Assembly (NCBI RefSeq): GCF_001005825.1
Contig: NZ_LBHV01000009.1
Span: 1 to 64,000 of the forward strand
DNA: 64,000 nt
Source: Rhizobium sp. LC145
GTDB lineage: Bacteria > Pseudomonadota > Alphaproteobacteria > Rhizobiales > Rhizobiaceae
Reading direction: 5' to 3'
Translations under genes and position numbers: made by a program
Shown here: positions 1 through 8,779 of the stretch, one piece after another
How positions within the stretch are numbered: the stretch's first letter is position 1
How the letters are laid out: the number at the start of each line of letters is the position of its first letter
The notes under the pieces: model-generated
The model's input: only the letters and a program-made list of their open reading frames with translations
Told to the model about the DNA's origin: nothing
Databases searched by the model: none

Positions 1-1
1 C

Positions 2-106
2 TACATTGCCGCCATAGCAGCAGCGAATGGTCTTGCAATCGCCACTCGCGACACAAGCCCGTTCGAGGCTGCTGGGTTGAAGGTGATCAATCCCTGGTCC
101 CGATAA
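2..106 (+). CDS. VapC-type PIN-domain toxin, C-terminal end only
   Basis: An open frame enters from the left edge and stops at 104-106. Its 34 residues (AAIAAANGLAIATRD, then a segment ending NPW and SR) match the end of VapC-family PIN ribonucleases, where the last acidic residue of the active site lies in the ATRD-type motif. Known family role: Mg2+-dependent endoribonuclease toxin paired with a small antitoxin. Whether the upstream part is intact, and whether an antitoxin precedes it, cannot be seen. A separate, inactive Phd/VapC remnant lies on the other strand at 1994-2423. Confidence 0.7.
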   Translation, partial: YIAAIAAANGLAIATRDTSPFEAAGLKVINPWSR

Positions 107-113
107 CGACAGT

Positions 114-356
114 GTGGATCCAGGTGTCGTAGGTTCGCATCCGTTCAAGAGCTGGGATATCCTTCTCGAAGGATGGGTGATGCACACGCCTGAGGTCGAC
201 ACCATCGACTATGGTGCGCTCGCCGCGATTTACCGTCATGTCGAAAACAACTTCAGGGTGGGCGTCGGCTATAACTTCGGCCGTTTCTCCGATGACCTGA
301 GAGACCTCACCCCCGACGATCAGGGCGTCTTCCTCAATCTCGTCGGGAAATTTTGA
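114..356 (+). pseudogene. C-terminal fragment of an outer-membrane beta-barrel protein
   Basis: The 80-residue frame has no convincing start (only a GTG at 114, seven bases after the VapC stop). Its last 50 residues look like the final strands of an OmpA-like or autotransporter-like barrel: alternating hydrophobic positions, GVGYNFGRFSDDLRDLT, and a terminal phenylalanine (VGKF), the usual outer-membrane assembly signal. Similar tails close very large rhizobial surface proteins. With no signal peptide and a length far below any barrel, this is read as a relic left by a deletion or rearrangement. A hairpin at 365-391 follows it. It could in principle be an independent small protein, but nothing supports that. 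Confidence 0.55.
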
Positions 357-364
357 GCTGAAAC

Positions 365-391
365 ATGCTTCCCGCCGTCGCCGGGAAGCAT
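365..391. terminator. Hairpin after the barrel fragment
   Basis: A perfect 10-bp stem (ATGCTTCCCG with CGGGAAGCAT) closes a 7-base loop. It is followed on the plus strand by CTTCATTT rather than a clean T-tract, so termination is plausible but not certain. It was probably the terminator of the original full-length barrel gene. Confidence 0.5.
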
Positions 392-650
392 CTTCATTTC
401 AGGGGACACTACCACGCCGGATGAAAGTACGCGACAGGTAGCCGGCTGCGGCGGTGGGCATGATTGCGTCGGCTCTGCCCGCAAAAATCCCGATCCGTTA
501 CAGAGCTGACGGAGATCTGTGGGATATTTGCCATGCGATAACCTCAAGGTGTGCGCATGCGAAAATTAGTAATGGTTTTAGCTACCGGGCGTTGCTAACG
601 TTTCTATGCCGCTTGGGGGCGGCTTGTTGTGGGGCGGGTTATTCATTGAA

Positions 651-1508
651 ATGTACAGAGATCTTGCAGACGCTGGTCTGCTGAGGCATGTGCCCGACGA
701 CGTCGGGCCGCGGAAGATGGCGTTTCGGGGTGGCGCGGTTCATTGGCGACAGCCACCGGGATCGCAGGAATTCCCCTCAACCGGACACAGTATCGCAATC
801 ATGCTGGCCGGCTCACCCAAATTCAGCTTCGCATTCGAATCCGAGCCCTATCGAACCTTCGATGTCACACCCGGCATGATCGCAGTCCGACCGTTTGGAG
901 TAGAGGGGAAAGCCAACTGGTCGTCCACCACTGACGGCGTTGTTATTGCAATCTCGGCCGAAAGCATGCTCGAGCTTGCTGGCCAGGAGTTCGATCGCCC
1001 GGAAGTCAATTTGAGACCGGTTTCTTATACTGCCGACAACACGGCCTTGCAGTTCGCCAAAATGATAAAGGCGGAACTGAATCGGCCCGATCATTCGAAC
1101 GAACTCTATCTCGACTCCCTCATAACAGTGCTGGGTGTTCACGTGCTTCGCAACTATTCGAATGCCGGAAAGCCGGAAAAGGTGGGCAAGGGTGGCCTTT
1201 CGGCGGCCGCTGCCACCAGGATCAGGGATTATCTGCACGAGCATTTCAGCCGGAAGCTGACCACGTCGGAGCTCGCCGCCATCTGCGGTCTTTCGCCGGG
1301 GCATTTCACACAGGCTTTCTCCAAAACTTTTGGCTGCCCGCCTTATCGCTACGTCCTGGAACGTCGTCTCGACTTTGCGGAAAAACTGCTCTCCGAAACG
1401 ACGATGCCGGTGGCGGAGGTGGCGTTTCTGAGCGGGTTCTCAAGCCAAAGCCATCTCACGAATATGATGAAGACCCATAGGCATAAAACTCCCAGCCAGT
1501 TGCGTTAG
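651..1508 (+). CDS. AraC-family transcriptional regulator
   Basis: The 285-residue protein has an AraC-type double helix-turn-helix at its C-terminus (about residues 181-285): the first helix pair around LTTSELAAICGLSPGHFTQAF and the conserved VAEVAFLSGFSSQSHLT segment of the second HTH. The N-terminal 170 residues look like the effector or dimerisation half but show no specific ligand signature. An in-frame ATG at 606 would add 15 glycine-rich residues with no ribosome site, so 651 is preferred. No divergent partner is adjacent: debris lies upstream and a small zinc-ribbon gene downstream. The target is unknown. Confidence 0.85.
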   Translation: MYRDLADAGLLRHVPDDVGPRKMAFRGGAVHWRQPPGSQEFPSTGHSIAIMLAGSPKFSFAFESEPYRTFDVTPGMIAVRPFGVEGKANWSSTTDGVVIAISAESMLELAGQEFDRPEVNLRPVSYTADNTALQFAKMIKAELNRPDHSNELYLDSLITVLGVHVLRNYSNAGKPEKVGKGGLSAAAATRIRDYLHEHFSRKLTTSELAAICGLSPGHFTQAFSKTFGCPPYRYVLERRLDFAEKLLSETTMPVAEVAFLSGFSSQSHLTNMMKTHRHKTPSQLR

Positions 1509-1561
1509 CGGCCCGCCGGAACCTTACATCCCGCCAGATTCAAGCAGCTCCGCCCCGCGTC

Positions 1562-1576
1562 CCCCCGAGCCGGGGG
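1562..1576. terminator. Possible GC-rich hairpin after the AraC gene
   Basis: CCCCCG and CGGGGG pair across a 3-base loop, 54 bases after the AraC stop. A TTTTT run follows 14 bases later, which is too far for a classical intrinsic terminator. Offered only as a weak candidate. Confidence 0.25.
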
Positions 1577-1628
1577 CATTCCTGTCGAACTTTTTCCTCC
1601 CTTGGCATTCCCGACGAAGCTTCTACTT

Positions 1629-1680
1629 AGCTGGAGCAATGGCCGTTCAAATGACCATTTTAACGCCCATTGCTCCAGCT
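1629..1680. repeat. Perfect 14-bp inverted repeat
   Basis: AGCTGGAGCAATGG at 1629-1642 is exactly mirrored by CCATTGCTCCAGCT at 1667-1680, with a 24-base AT-richer spacer. It sits about 80 bases before the start of the small zinc-ribbon gene and 120 bases after the AraC stop. There is no T-tract, and the arms and loop are long for a terminator. It could be an operator, a cruciform or the ends of a tiny mobile element. No target-site duplication was recognised. Confidence 0.6.
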
Positions 1681-1757
1681 ATCCCCCAAAAGGGGTAGCT
1701 CGCGTTCGGCACCCTTTCGTGCAATATAGATTGGGAACAAAGAGGAGAGGAACAGGT

Positions 1758-2003
1758 ATGGCAAAGCCAACCTGGATATGCGCAGGGTGCGACGTACAGT
1801 TTACGACGCGCAAGATCGATGAGTGGCGTGTCCTGCGCGTCGAGATTACATCGATCGGTGAGACATCGCGTCTGAATGAGGCATTTGAACTATGCCCAGA
1901 CTGCCAGCAGCGCATCGTAAGACTTGCCGATCCTCGAAACTGGCCCCGGCAAGGCCCCGAGTCCGCGGATGATGAACCCCAGATCGTTACGCTTCAGCCA
2001 TGA
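1758..2003 (+). CDS. Small zinc-ribbon-like protein, unknown function
   Basis: This 81-residue protein starts at an ATG preceded by a purine-rich ribosome site (GAGGAGAGG, about 8 bases upstream). It carries two CxxC knuckles (CAGC near residue 8 and CPDC near residue 47) spaced as in a zinc ribbon, then a polar Pro/Glu/Asp-rich tail without predicted structure. An upstream in-frame ATG at 1602 would run through the inverted repeat and is rejected. The 3' end overlaps the truncated VapC frame on the other strand by 10 bases. No enzyme or binding partner is recognisable. Confidence 0.65.
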   Translation: MAKPTWICAGCDVQFTTRKIDEWRVLRVEITSIGETSRLNEAFELCPDCQQRIVRLADPRNWPRQGPESADDEPQIVTLQP

Positions 2004-2161
2004 CGATCTGCTAAGCGCAAAGACGCCTGATCAACGGCAGGCGAGGAGCGCGGGAAGGTATCCACCACGGTTAGGGCGCATCTTAGCCATTCCACAACGC
2101 GAACTTCAGGGCGGGGCCTTGCCACCTCTGACCAAACGCTGGTGTCGAGCAGAAGTCTCAC
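1994..2161 (-). pseudogene. Truncated VapC-type toxin
   Basis: A GTG at 2161 overlaps the antitoxin stop (GTGA), the usual VapBC-type coupling. The first 28 residues (RLLLDTSVWSEVARPRPEVRVV) match the N-terminus of PIN-domain toxins including the first catalytic Asp. The similarity then breaks and a stop follows at residue 56, so roughly two thirds of the toxin (about 140 residues) is missing. With the frameshifted antitoxin upstream, this is a decayed module. Confidence 0.7.
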
Positions 2162-2423
2162 AGCGGCAGGTCACGTGGTTCGTCGCATTGGCGCTCAAGG
2201 TCCAGGTCTGCGCCGCGTAGTGGTGATTCCATCAGAAATTCTGCAAGTGTACCCTTGCATGCGATCTTCCTCTGCCACTCTTGGGCCGAGACCACGACGA
2301 CGCTTGGCTTCCATTTCGGATAATCGTCTGCGGCGCGGACTGCGCACGTTCGATGATCTCAGGTAGTTTTGCTTTCGCGCGGGCGTCGGTCCAGCTTTCA
2401 TCGTTATGCGTCGACGCCTGCAT
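2158..2423 (-). pseudogene. Frameshifted Phd/YefM-type antitoxin
   Basis: A strong ribosome site (AGGAG) precedes the ATG at 2423. The first 30-odd residues contain SWTDARAKAKLPEIIERAQ and end at IIRNG, a clear Phd/YefM DNA-binding domain. After IIRNG the family continuation (KPSVVVVSAQEWQRK, then a C-terminal toxin-binding tail ending DLPL) is found in the next frame, so one base is missing in the glycine codon near 2307. The frame in use instead ends at 2232. This antitoxin cannot make its C-terminal toxin-neutralising half, consistent with the truncated toxin next to it. Confidence 0.75.
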
Positions 2424-2581
2424 TCTTCTTCTCCTGACTAGAATGACCATTGTGACGATATAAGCCGGAATCGGCCGAGCTGTAAGTCGTTCAACGATAG
2501 GGCGGGAAGTTCAAAGCCCAGCTGCTTTCGTGAGATTGACAAAGCCTCTTGGTGTCTTTGTGCACTCCTGTTATAGAGATG

Positions 2582-2610
2582 GTATGATGGAGTGATTGTC
2601 ATAATATGTC
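2582..2610. promoter_or_regulatory. Candidate operator upstream of the FadR-type regulator
   Basis: GTATGATG (2582-2589) and GTCATAATATGTC (2598-2610) resemble elements in the intergenic region downstream of the gene (GTATGATG and GACATTATGTC at 3402-3433). A GntR-family protein binding both would give autoregulation plus control of the importer. Inferred from shared words only. Confidence 0.4.
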
Positions 2611-2634
2611 TATTCCAGATCTCCCGGAGGGCTT

Positions 2635-3387
2635 ATGGCAGTCGCTGAACCAAAAACCTTTCGTCGTTCCTTGTCTTCCCAGGCTGCCGAAGCTCTCAGG
2701 AGCCAAATCGAGGCGGGCTATTATGCTCCAGGCGACAAGTTGCCTACCGAGCCGGCTCTTGTTGGCCGTTTCGGGTTCAGTCGCACGGTGATCAGGGAAG
2801 CGATTGCGGCTTTGCGGGCGGATGGTCTGGTGGAATCCCGGCAGGGAGCGGGCGTCTTCGTGTTGGGGCCGAGCCAGTCGGATGGCGGCTTGAAACTGTT
2901 CACCGGCAGAACCTGCAAAATCTCCGACATCATCGAGGAACTGGAATTCAGGATAGGCATCGAGGTGGAGGCGGCCGGCTTGGCTGCGCTCAGAAGTTCG
3001 CCAGCTCAGGAGGCCGAGATTCAGGCTCAGGTGGACCGTTTCGCGGCACTGGCGTCGCAGAACCTGCCAACGGACGACGCGGACTTCCAATTCCATATGG
3101 CGATTGCGGCAGCCTCCAATAATGGCCGGTTTCGCGCCTTTCTCGAGCATGTGGGGCGAAGAATGATCCCTCGCGTCAAGTTTCGGTCGGCTATGGGCGG
3201 CGTCGAACCGCTACCAAACCGTGACGAACCGATTCTTGATGAGCATCGGGAGATTGGCGAGGCCATTCTTGTCCGGGACCCGGACAGGGCGCGCGAGGCG
3301 ATGCGGCGCCATCTAGTGACCGGTATCGAGCGGTATCGAGCGTTGAGGAATTCGCGCGACGATGGCGGAGGCGCCCTAAAGGGTTGA
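2635..3387 (+). CDS. GntR-family regulator, FadR subfamily (FCD ligand domain)
   Basis: The 250-residue protein has an N-terminal winged HTH (about residues 10-75, with GDKLPTEPALVGRFGFSRTVIREAI) and a C-terminal all-helical FCD domain (about 90-225). The FCD metal-ligand pattern is visible: DADFQFH, then LDEH, then RRHLV. FCD regulators usually sense small carboxylates or sugar acids and repress a neighbouring catabolic or transport operon. The ATG at 2635 follows a GGAGG site. The gene lies directly upstream of a peptide-type ABC importer on the same strand, with palindromic DNA between, so it probably controls that importer. The ligand is not predictable. Confidence 0.9.
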   Translation: MAVAEPKTFRRSLSSQAAEALRSQIEAGYYAPGDKLPTEPALVGRFGFSRTVIREAIAALRADGLVESRQGAGVFVLGPSQSDGGLKLFTGRTCKISDIIEELEFRIGIEVEAAGLAALRSSPAQEAEIQAQVDRFAALASQNLPTDDADFQFHMAIAAASNNGRFRAFLEHVGRRMIPRVKFRSAMGGVEPLPNRDEPILDEHREIGEAILVRDPDRAREAMRRHLVTGIERYRALRNSRDDGGGALKG

Positions 3388-3401
3388 CTCATCCTTATAG
3401 T

Positions 3402-3433
3402 CATCATACGACATTATGTCAGTATGTATGATG
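3402..3433. promoter_or_regulatory. Nested palindromes, likely operator for the FadR-type regulator
   Basis: CATCATAC (3402-3409) and GTATGATG (3426-3433) form an 8-bp inverted repeat. Inside it lies an 11-bp palindrome, GACATTATGTC (3410-3420). It sits about 245 bases ahead of the importer start codon and just after the regulator gene, the expected place for an operator at the importer promoter. Confidence 0.55.
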
Positions 3434-3675
3434 TCGTTGAAGGGCTGGTTGCCGCTCAATAAATTAAATGGCGCATAAACCTTCAGCGGCGGTGGCCAGA
3501 AGCATATCGGGAGGCTGTGTGGTTCACGGAACACGGCCATCGGTACGGCTGCCTTGGCAAGTCAGAGGTTGGAGGAAGTAGGAGATGCTACGCGCCGATT
3601 GGGGCGCTCTGGATCTGCAGGCGGAGCTTCCGCCCGCATTTGAAATCATCGAGTTGTACAATCGGGAGGAGTGCA

Positions 3676-5184
3676 ATGAGAAAAATGAGCATCCGCGTCG
3701 TCGCCGGCGCTGTGTTTTTGGGGGCATCTGCAGCGCTAGCTGCGGCTCAACCAGCATCCGAAGTGCGCATCGTATTGCCGGAGCAGCCGGCAAACCTGGA
3801 GCCATGCGGCACGATCATCACCAATGTCGGCCAGATACTGAGCCAGAATGTGGTCGAACCCTTGACGGTCATCGACCCGACCAGCGGTCAGCCGCAACCG
3901 AGGCTGGCGACCGAATGGAGCCAGGTCGATCCGAACACCTGGCATTTGAAGCTGCGAGATAGCGTGAAATTTCACGACGGTACGGACCTTAACGCCGAAG
4001 CGGTGGTGTTTTCCATCGAGCGCATGACCGGCGGCAAGGTAACCTGCAGCAATATCGCCAAGTTCGGTGATGCCAAGTTGACGGTCACGGCCGTCGACGA
4101 CCGGACGGTCGAGATCAAGTCGGACAAGCCACAGCCGATCTTGCCGACGCTTTTGAGCGTCGTCATGGTGGTGTCACCGAAGACGCCCGCTGACAAAGCA
4201 GTCAACGATCCGATCGGCACAGGTCCTTACAAACTCACTACCTTCTCACCCCAAACGGTGGTGTTGGAAGCCTTCGACGGCTATTGGGGTGAAGATCCGG
4301 ATATAACCAAGGCCACCTATGTTTGGAGATCGGAATCTTCGATCCGCGCAGCCATGGTTGAAACCGGTGAGGCGGATTTGACGCCATCCATCGCCATCCA
4401 GGATGCCAATAATCCCCAAACGGACTTCGCCTATCTGAACTCGGAGACCACGGCGATTCGGATCGACACCGATTTCGCTCCCCTTAACGATGTCCGCATT
4501 CGCAAGGCTCTCAATCTTGCGATCGACTGGGAAGGGCTTGCGCAGCTATTCGGTGACGACGTCAAGCGTGCCTCGCAAATGGTGGTGCCCGGCATCAACG
4601 GCCACAATAGCGAATTTGAGCCCTGGGCCTACGATCCGGAACAGGCCAAGGCGTTGATCGCGGAAGCCCGCGCCGCCGGCGTGCCTGTCGATACCGAAAT
4701 CGAACTGATCGGGCGCAACGGCATCTATCCCAATGGGGCGGAAGCCATGGAAGCCATGATGGCCATGTGGCAGGAAGCCGGTTTGAACGTTAAATTGACG
4801 ATGCTCGACGTGGCAGATTGGCTGAGATACCTGCAAAAGCCATTCCCCGAGGGGCGCGGTCCCAATCTGCTGCAGATGATGCACGACAACAACAAGGGCG
4901 ATGCCGCCTTTACCGTGCCCATCTTCTATCACTCCAACGGCAGCTATTCGACACTCCACGATCCGGCGCTCGATCAGGAAGTCGATGCTGCAATGGCGGC
5001 GACGGGTGAGGACCGCACGGCCAAATTCAAGGCGCTGTTTGCAAAGGTACGCAACGACGTCGTGGCAGACATACCGATGTTCCACATGATCGGATATACG
5101 CGCGTCGGCCCACGGCTTGACTGGAAGCCGGATATTACCACGAACAGCGAGATTCCGCTCGCCAACATAGCCTTGAAAGATTGA
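3676..5184 (+). CDS. ABC importer substrate-binding protein (family 5, peptide/opine type)
   Basis: This 502-residue exported protein has a Sec signal (MRKMSIRVVAGAVFLGASA, cleavage near ALA) and the family 5 solute-binding fold of DppA/OppA proteins: LRDSVKFHDGTDLNAEAVVFSIER, GTGPYKL and VRIRKALNLAIDWEGLAQ. The ATG at 3676 follows GGGAGGAG. An upstream in-frame ATG at 3517 lacks a ribosome site and would bury the signal peptide. It feeds the two permeases and double ATPase that follow. A hairpin just after the gene may raise its mRNA level above that of the membrane components. The substrate may be a dipeptide, opine, or oligosaccharide; sequence alone does not decide. Confidence 0.92.
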   Translation: MRKMSIRVVAGAVFLGASAALAAAQPASEVRIVLPEQPANLEPCGTIITNVGQILSQNVVEPLTVIDPTSGQPQPRLATEWSQVDPNTWHLKLRDSVKFHDGTDLNAEAVVFSIERMTGGKVTCSNIAKFGDAKLTVTAVDDRTVEIKSDKPQPILPTLLSVVMVVSPKTPADKAVNDPIGTGPYKLTTFSPQTVVLEAFDGYWGEDPDITKATYVWRSESSIRAAMVETGEADLTPSIAIQDANNPQTDFAYLNSETTAIRIDTDFAPLNDVRIRKALNLAIDWEGLAQLFGDDVKRASQMVVPGINGHNSEFEPWAYDPEQAKALIAEARAAGVPVDTEIELIGRNGIYPNGAEAMEAMMAMWQEAGLNVKLTMLDVADWLRYLQKPFPEGRGPNLLQMMHDNNKGDAAFTVPIFYHSNGSYSTLHDPALDQEVDAAMAATGEDRTAKFKALFAKVRNDVVADIPMFHMIGYTRVGPRLDWKPDITTNSEIPLANIALKD

Positions 5185-5191
5185 CGAAGCA

Positions 5192-5216
5192 GACGCGGGA
5201 GTGGCGATCCCGCGTC
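5192..5216 (+). terminator. Intercistronic hairpin after the binding-protein gene
   Basis: GACGCGGGA and TCCCGCGTC form a perfect 9-bp stem with a 7-base loop, eight bases after the stop codon, followed by GTTCTTTCC. This position is typical of a hairpin that partly terminates or protects the binding-protein transcript. Confidence 0.55.
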
Positions 5217-5253
5217 GTTCTTTCCTCAGATGACAAATACCTAGGGGCGTTGA

Positions 5254-6168
5254 ATGCTCAGTTATCTCGGGCGGCGGTCGTTCCACAGCCTTGTTTCAGT
5301 CCTTGGCCTGCTGACCCTCGTCTTCTTTCTCACCAGATTGACGGGAGACCCTTCCGCCCTCTATCTGCCGCTCGATTCAAGCATCGAAGCAAGGACGGCA
5401 TTCGCGCGGCTGAACGGATTGGATCAGCCTATCTACTGGCAGTTCCTGCAGTATCTGAAGGACCTGCTGGATCTGGACTTCGGCCAATCACTGCGCCAAA
5501 ACCGCTCGGCCATGGAAGTCGCGCTCGAGGCGTTTCCTCAAACGCTGAAACTGGCCTTCGTCGCAATGACCCTGTCGACGCTGCTTGCCGTGCTCGTCGG
5601 CTCTCTTGCCGCCGCTCGTCCCGGCAGCCGTTTCGACAGGATTGCCAGCATCGTGTCGTTGGGAGGGGCAAGCGCGCCCGACTTTTGGATCGCCATTGTC
5701 GGGATATTGATCTTTGCTGTCGGCTTCGAACTGTTGCCTACCTCCGGCACCGGCGGGTTTGCCTATTGGGTGATGCCGGTCTTCGTCCTGATGCTGCGGC
5801 CGTTTGGACTGCTTGTACAGGTGGTTCGGGGAACGATGCTCTCGGCCCTTGCCTCACCATACATCCGGACGGCGCATGCGAAGGGTATGGCGCGGCGGAA
5901 GATCATCTTTGGTCACGCACTACGAAATTCGCTGCTGCCGGTGATCACGGTTGCCGGAGACCTGGCGACCGGTTTGATTAACGGGGCTGTCGTGGTCGAG
6001 ACTATCTTCGGTTGGCCGGGCATCGGCAAATTGATGATCGACTCCATCATCCAGCGGGACTTTGCTGTCGTGCAATCGACCATCCTCGTGACCGCCATCG
6101 CGATCTTCGTCCTGAACATAGCGATCGACCTTCTTTACGCAGCTCTCGATCCCCGTATCCGTTACTAA
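5254..6168 (+). CDS. ABC importer permease, DppB/OppB type
   Basis: The 304-residue inner-membrane protein has an N-terminal membrane segment (SLVSVLGLLTLVFFLTRLTG) followed by a periplasmic loop and a BPD_transp_1 core of about five further helices. The EAA coupling loop is visible near residue 205 (RTAHAKGMARRKIIFGHALR). It forms the translocation pore with the next gene product. The gene starts 69 bases after the binding protein and ends 10 bases before the second permease, so the four genes form one operon. Confidence 0.93.
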   Translation: MLSYLGRRSFHSLVSVLGLLTLVFFLTRLTGDPSALYLPLDSSIEARTAFARLNGLDQPIYWQFLQYLKDLLDLDFGQSLRQNRSAMEVALEAFPQTLKLAFVAMTLSTLLAVLVGSLAAARPGSRFDRIASIVSLGGASAPDFWIAIVGILIFAVGFELLPTSGTGGFAYWVMPVFVLMLRPFGLLVQVVRGTMLSALASPYIRTAHAKGMARRKIIFGHALRNSLLPVITVAGDLATGLINGAVVVETIFGWPGIGKLMIDSIIQRDFAVVQSTILVTAIAIFVLNIAIDLLYAALDPRIRY

Positions 6169-6178
6169 GGCTGAGATC

Positions 6179-7093
6179 ATGGCTCTTGACGCACCTATGA
6201 CCAGACCGAAAAGCCGCCTGCAGGTCGTCCTGATCTATTTGATGCGGGACAAATTCGCCCTGGCATCGGCTCTTTTTCTGGTCCTGCTGATATCATTGGC
6301 CATCTTCGGTCCTCTGTGGGTCGGTGATGAGGCCGGCCGGCTGGGTTTGCGCCAACGCAATCTGCCTCCGTTCGATTTCGAGCAGGGATGGCTCTATGTC
6401 CTGGGCGCCGATACACTCGGACGGCCGATCCTGGCGCGACTTATTGTTGGAGCCCAGAATACCTTGGCGATTGCCGCGGCTGCTGTCGTCTGCTCGATGA
6501 CGATCGGCGGCGCCCTTGGCCTCCTCGCCGGATATTCCGAACGCTGGTACAGTCAGTTGATCATGCGTTTGGCGGATATCGTGATGAGCTTCCCGTCTCT
6601 CCTGCTGGCTCTGATCGTGCTCTATACCCTGGGGCCAAGTATCATCAATCTGGTGATCGTGCTGGCCATTACCCGTGTGCCGATCTATCTGAGGACGTGT
6701 CGGGCAGAAGTGCTCGAGTTGCGCGAGCGAATGTTCGTAAGCGCTGCCCGATCGATGGGGGCGGGCTCCGGGCGCATCCTCTTTAGGCATATCTCTCCTT
6801 TGGTTCTGCCGACGCTGATGACAATCGCCGCTGTCGATTTCGCAACGGTTATCCTGGCGGAGTCGGCGCTGAGCTTTCTCGGCCTCGGCATTCAGCCACC
6901 GGATTTCACCTGGGGCGCCATGGTGGCCAATGGCCGGGGTTATCTCACCACGGCGTGGTGGATCGCATTCTGGCCGGGGCTTGCCATCATGCTCACCACG
7001 CTCTCGCTCAACATCCTGGCGAGCTGGGCCCGCATGGTTGCCGATCCACAACAGCGTTGGCGCGTTCAGGCATTGAGAAAGGCGGCTCGATGA
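6179..7093 (+). CDS. ABC importer permease, DppC/OppC type
   Basis: This 304-residue inner-membrane protein has the DppC layout: a short cytoplasmic N-terminus, one membrane segment (ALASALFLVLLISLAIFGPL), a periplasmic loop with YVLGADTLGRPILARLIVGA, and a transport domain with the EAA loop AARSMGAGSGRILFRHI. It pairs with the preceding permease. The stop overlaps the ATPase start by ATGA, implying coupled translation. Confidence 0.93.
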   Translation: MALDAPMTRPKSRLQVVLIYLMRDKFALASALFLVLLISLAIFGPLWVGDEAGRLGLRQRNLPPFDFEQGWLYVLGADTLGRPILARLIVGAQNTLAIAAAAVVCSMTIGGALGLLAGYSERWYSQLIMRLADIVMSFPSLLLALIVLYTLGPSIINLVIVLAITRVPIYLRTCRAEVLELRERMFVSAARSMGAGSGRILFRHISPLVLPTLMTIAAVDFATVILAESALSFLGLGIQPPDFTWGAMVANGRGYLTTAWWIAFWPGLAIMLTTLSLNILASWARMVADPQQRWRVQALRKAAR

Positions 7094-8769
7094 GCGCAGC
7101 ACGCGACATCATTCTGGACCTCAAGGGCCTGACGGTCGATTTCCTCTCGGAGGAGGAGCCGGTCCGAGCAGTGGATTCAGTTTCCTTCCAGGTTCGCAGG
7201 GGCGAAACACTTGTCATTCTTGGGGAAAGCGGCTCCGGTAAGAGCGTCAGTACCGGCACCATTATGGGACTGATCGATTGTCCTCCCGGCGATATCGTCG
7301 CAGGAACCTGCAGTTTCGACGGCATGGATTTGATGTGCCTGGACGCCGAAATGCGAAGGGATCTCAATGGTCGACGCATCGCAATGATCTTCCAGGACCC
7401 GCTCGCCTATCTCAACCCCGTCTACACGGTTGGCAGGCAGATCGCGGAGGTCTTCGAGAGCCATGGTGACGCGGGTGAGGGAAGCGTTCGGGAGCGAGTG
7501 GTGAAATTGCTCGAACGGGTTGGTATCCCGGACGCTCGAAAGCGTGCCGATTTTTACCCGCATCAGTTTTCGGGCGGCCAGCGGCAACGGGTGATGATCG
7601 CCATGGCCATCGCGCTGAAGCCCGATATCCTGATTGCGGACGAACCGACCACGGCGCTCGACGTGAGCGTTCAGGCCCAGATTCTCGATCTGCTGCGTGA
7701 TCTTCAGCGTGAGACCGGAATGGCGATAATCATGATCACGCACGATCTCGAAGTTGCGGCGGCCATGGCTGACCGTGTCATCGTGATGAATGCCGGCAAG
7801 ATCGTCGAGGCGGGGAAAGCGGAGAATGTCTTCCAGGAGCCGAAACATCCCTACACCCGTCGGCTGATTGAAGCGGTACCGCATAGCCGACCAGCGGTGG
7901 AACGGCGGCGATCCGCCATACAAGGTGAACCGCTTCTGCGGGTGAAGCACCTGAGCAAGCATTATCTGCTGAAGGCTGGTTTTTTTGCGGAAAAACGGGA
8001 ATTCCGAGCCGTTGACGATGTCAACTTTACGCTTCGTCGCGGCGAGACCCTTGGCATCGTCGGTGAGTCGGGTTCCGGTAAATCCAGTATCGCACGAATG
8101 CTGCTGCGGCTGAACGAGCCCACGGCTGGTAAGGCATTCTTCGCGGGAGAGGATATTTTCAAGCTCGAAGGACCGGCGCTCGGCAGGTTCCGGCGACGAG
8201 TGCAGATGGTGTTCCAGGATCCCTTCGGTTCGATGAACCCACGAATGGATGTCCGGACCATTATTTCGGAACCGTGGGCGATTCATCCCGACATTCTTCC
8301 ACGCGCGCAGTGGGCCGGCAGGGTCGTCGAGCTGCTTGAACTGGTCGGCCTCAAGCCGGACCATGCAAACCGGTATCCGCACCAGTTCTCCGGAGGACAG
8401 CGTCAACGCATCGCCATTGCACGGGCTTTGGCCAGCGACCCGGAGATGATCGTCTGTGATGAGGCGGTCTCCGCGCTGGATGTTTCGATTCAGATGCAGG
8501 TGGTCGAGCTTCTTGCCGATCTTCAACGGCGCCTGGGTTTGGCCTATATCTTCATCACGCACGACCTGCCGATTGTCCGTCACTTTGCCGACCGAATTCT
8601 TGTCATGAAGCAGGGAAGGGTTGTCGAGGAGAATGAGACCGAAGCGCTGTTTGCGTCCCCGCAGCACGAATATACCCAGGCGCTGCTGCAATCGGTTCCA
8701 AGGCCAAAGTGGTTGCGGGGTGACGCGGCGCTTCAAAGTACGTCCGAGGGCGCCATACAGCAGGGGTGA
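7090..8769 (+). CDS. ABC importer double ATPase (DppD-DppF fusion)
   Basis: The 559-residue protein contains two complete nucleotide-binding domains. Domain 1 (about 8-255) has Walker A GESGSGKS, signature [14 protein letters not shown] and Walker [12 protein letters not shown]. Domain 2 (about 278-525) has [23 protein letters not shown] and [11 protein letters not shown], where DEA replaces the common DEP after the catalytic glutamate. The oligopeptide-importer C-terminal extension ([24 protein letters not shown]) follows each. ATG at 7090 overlaps the permease stop; an earlier ATG at 6955 lies inside the permease. It energises this operon's importer from the cytoplasm. Confidence 0.93.
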   Translation: MSAARDIILDLKGLTVDFLSEEEPVRAVDSVSFQVRRGETLVILGESGSGKSVSTGTIMGLIDCPPGDIVAGTCSFDGMDLMCLDAEMRRDLNGRRIAMIFQDPLAYLNPVYTVGRQIAEVFESHGDAGEGSVRERVVKLLERVGIPDARKRADFYPHQFSGGQRQRVMIAMAIALKPDILIADEPTTALDVSVQAQILDLLRDLQRETGMAIIMITHDLEVAAAMADRVIVMNAGKIVEAGKAENVFQEPKHPYTRRLIEAVPHSRPAVERRRSAIQGEPLLRVKHLSKHYLLKAGFFAEKREFRAVDDVNFTLRRGETLGIVGESGSGKSSIARMLLRLNEPTAGKAFFAGEDIFKLEGPALGRFRRRVQMVFQDPFGSMNPRMDVRTIISEPWAIHPDILPRAQWAGRVVELLELVGLKPDHANRYPHQFSGGQRQRIAIARALASDPEMIVCDEAVSALDVSIQMQVVELLADLQRRLGLAYIFITHDLPIVRHFADRILVMKQGRVVEENETEALFASPQHEYTQALLQSVPRPKWLRGDAALQSTSEGAIQQG

Positions 8770-8779
8770 CCCGAAAAAC

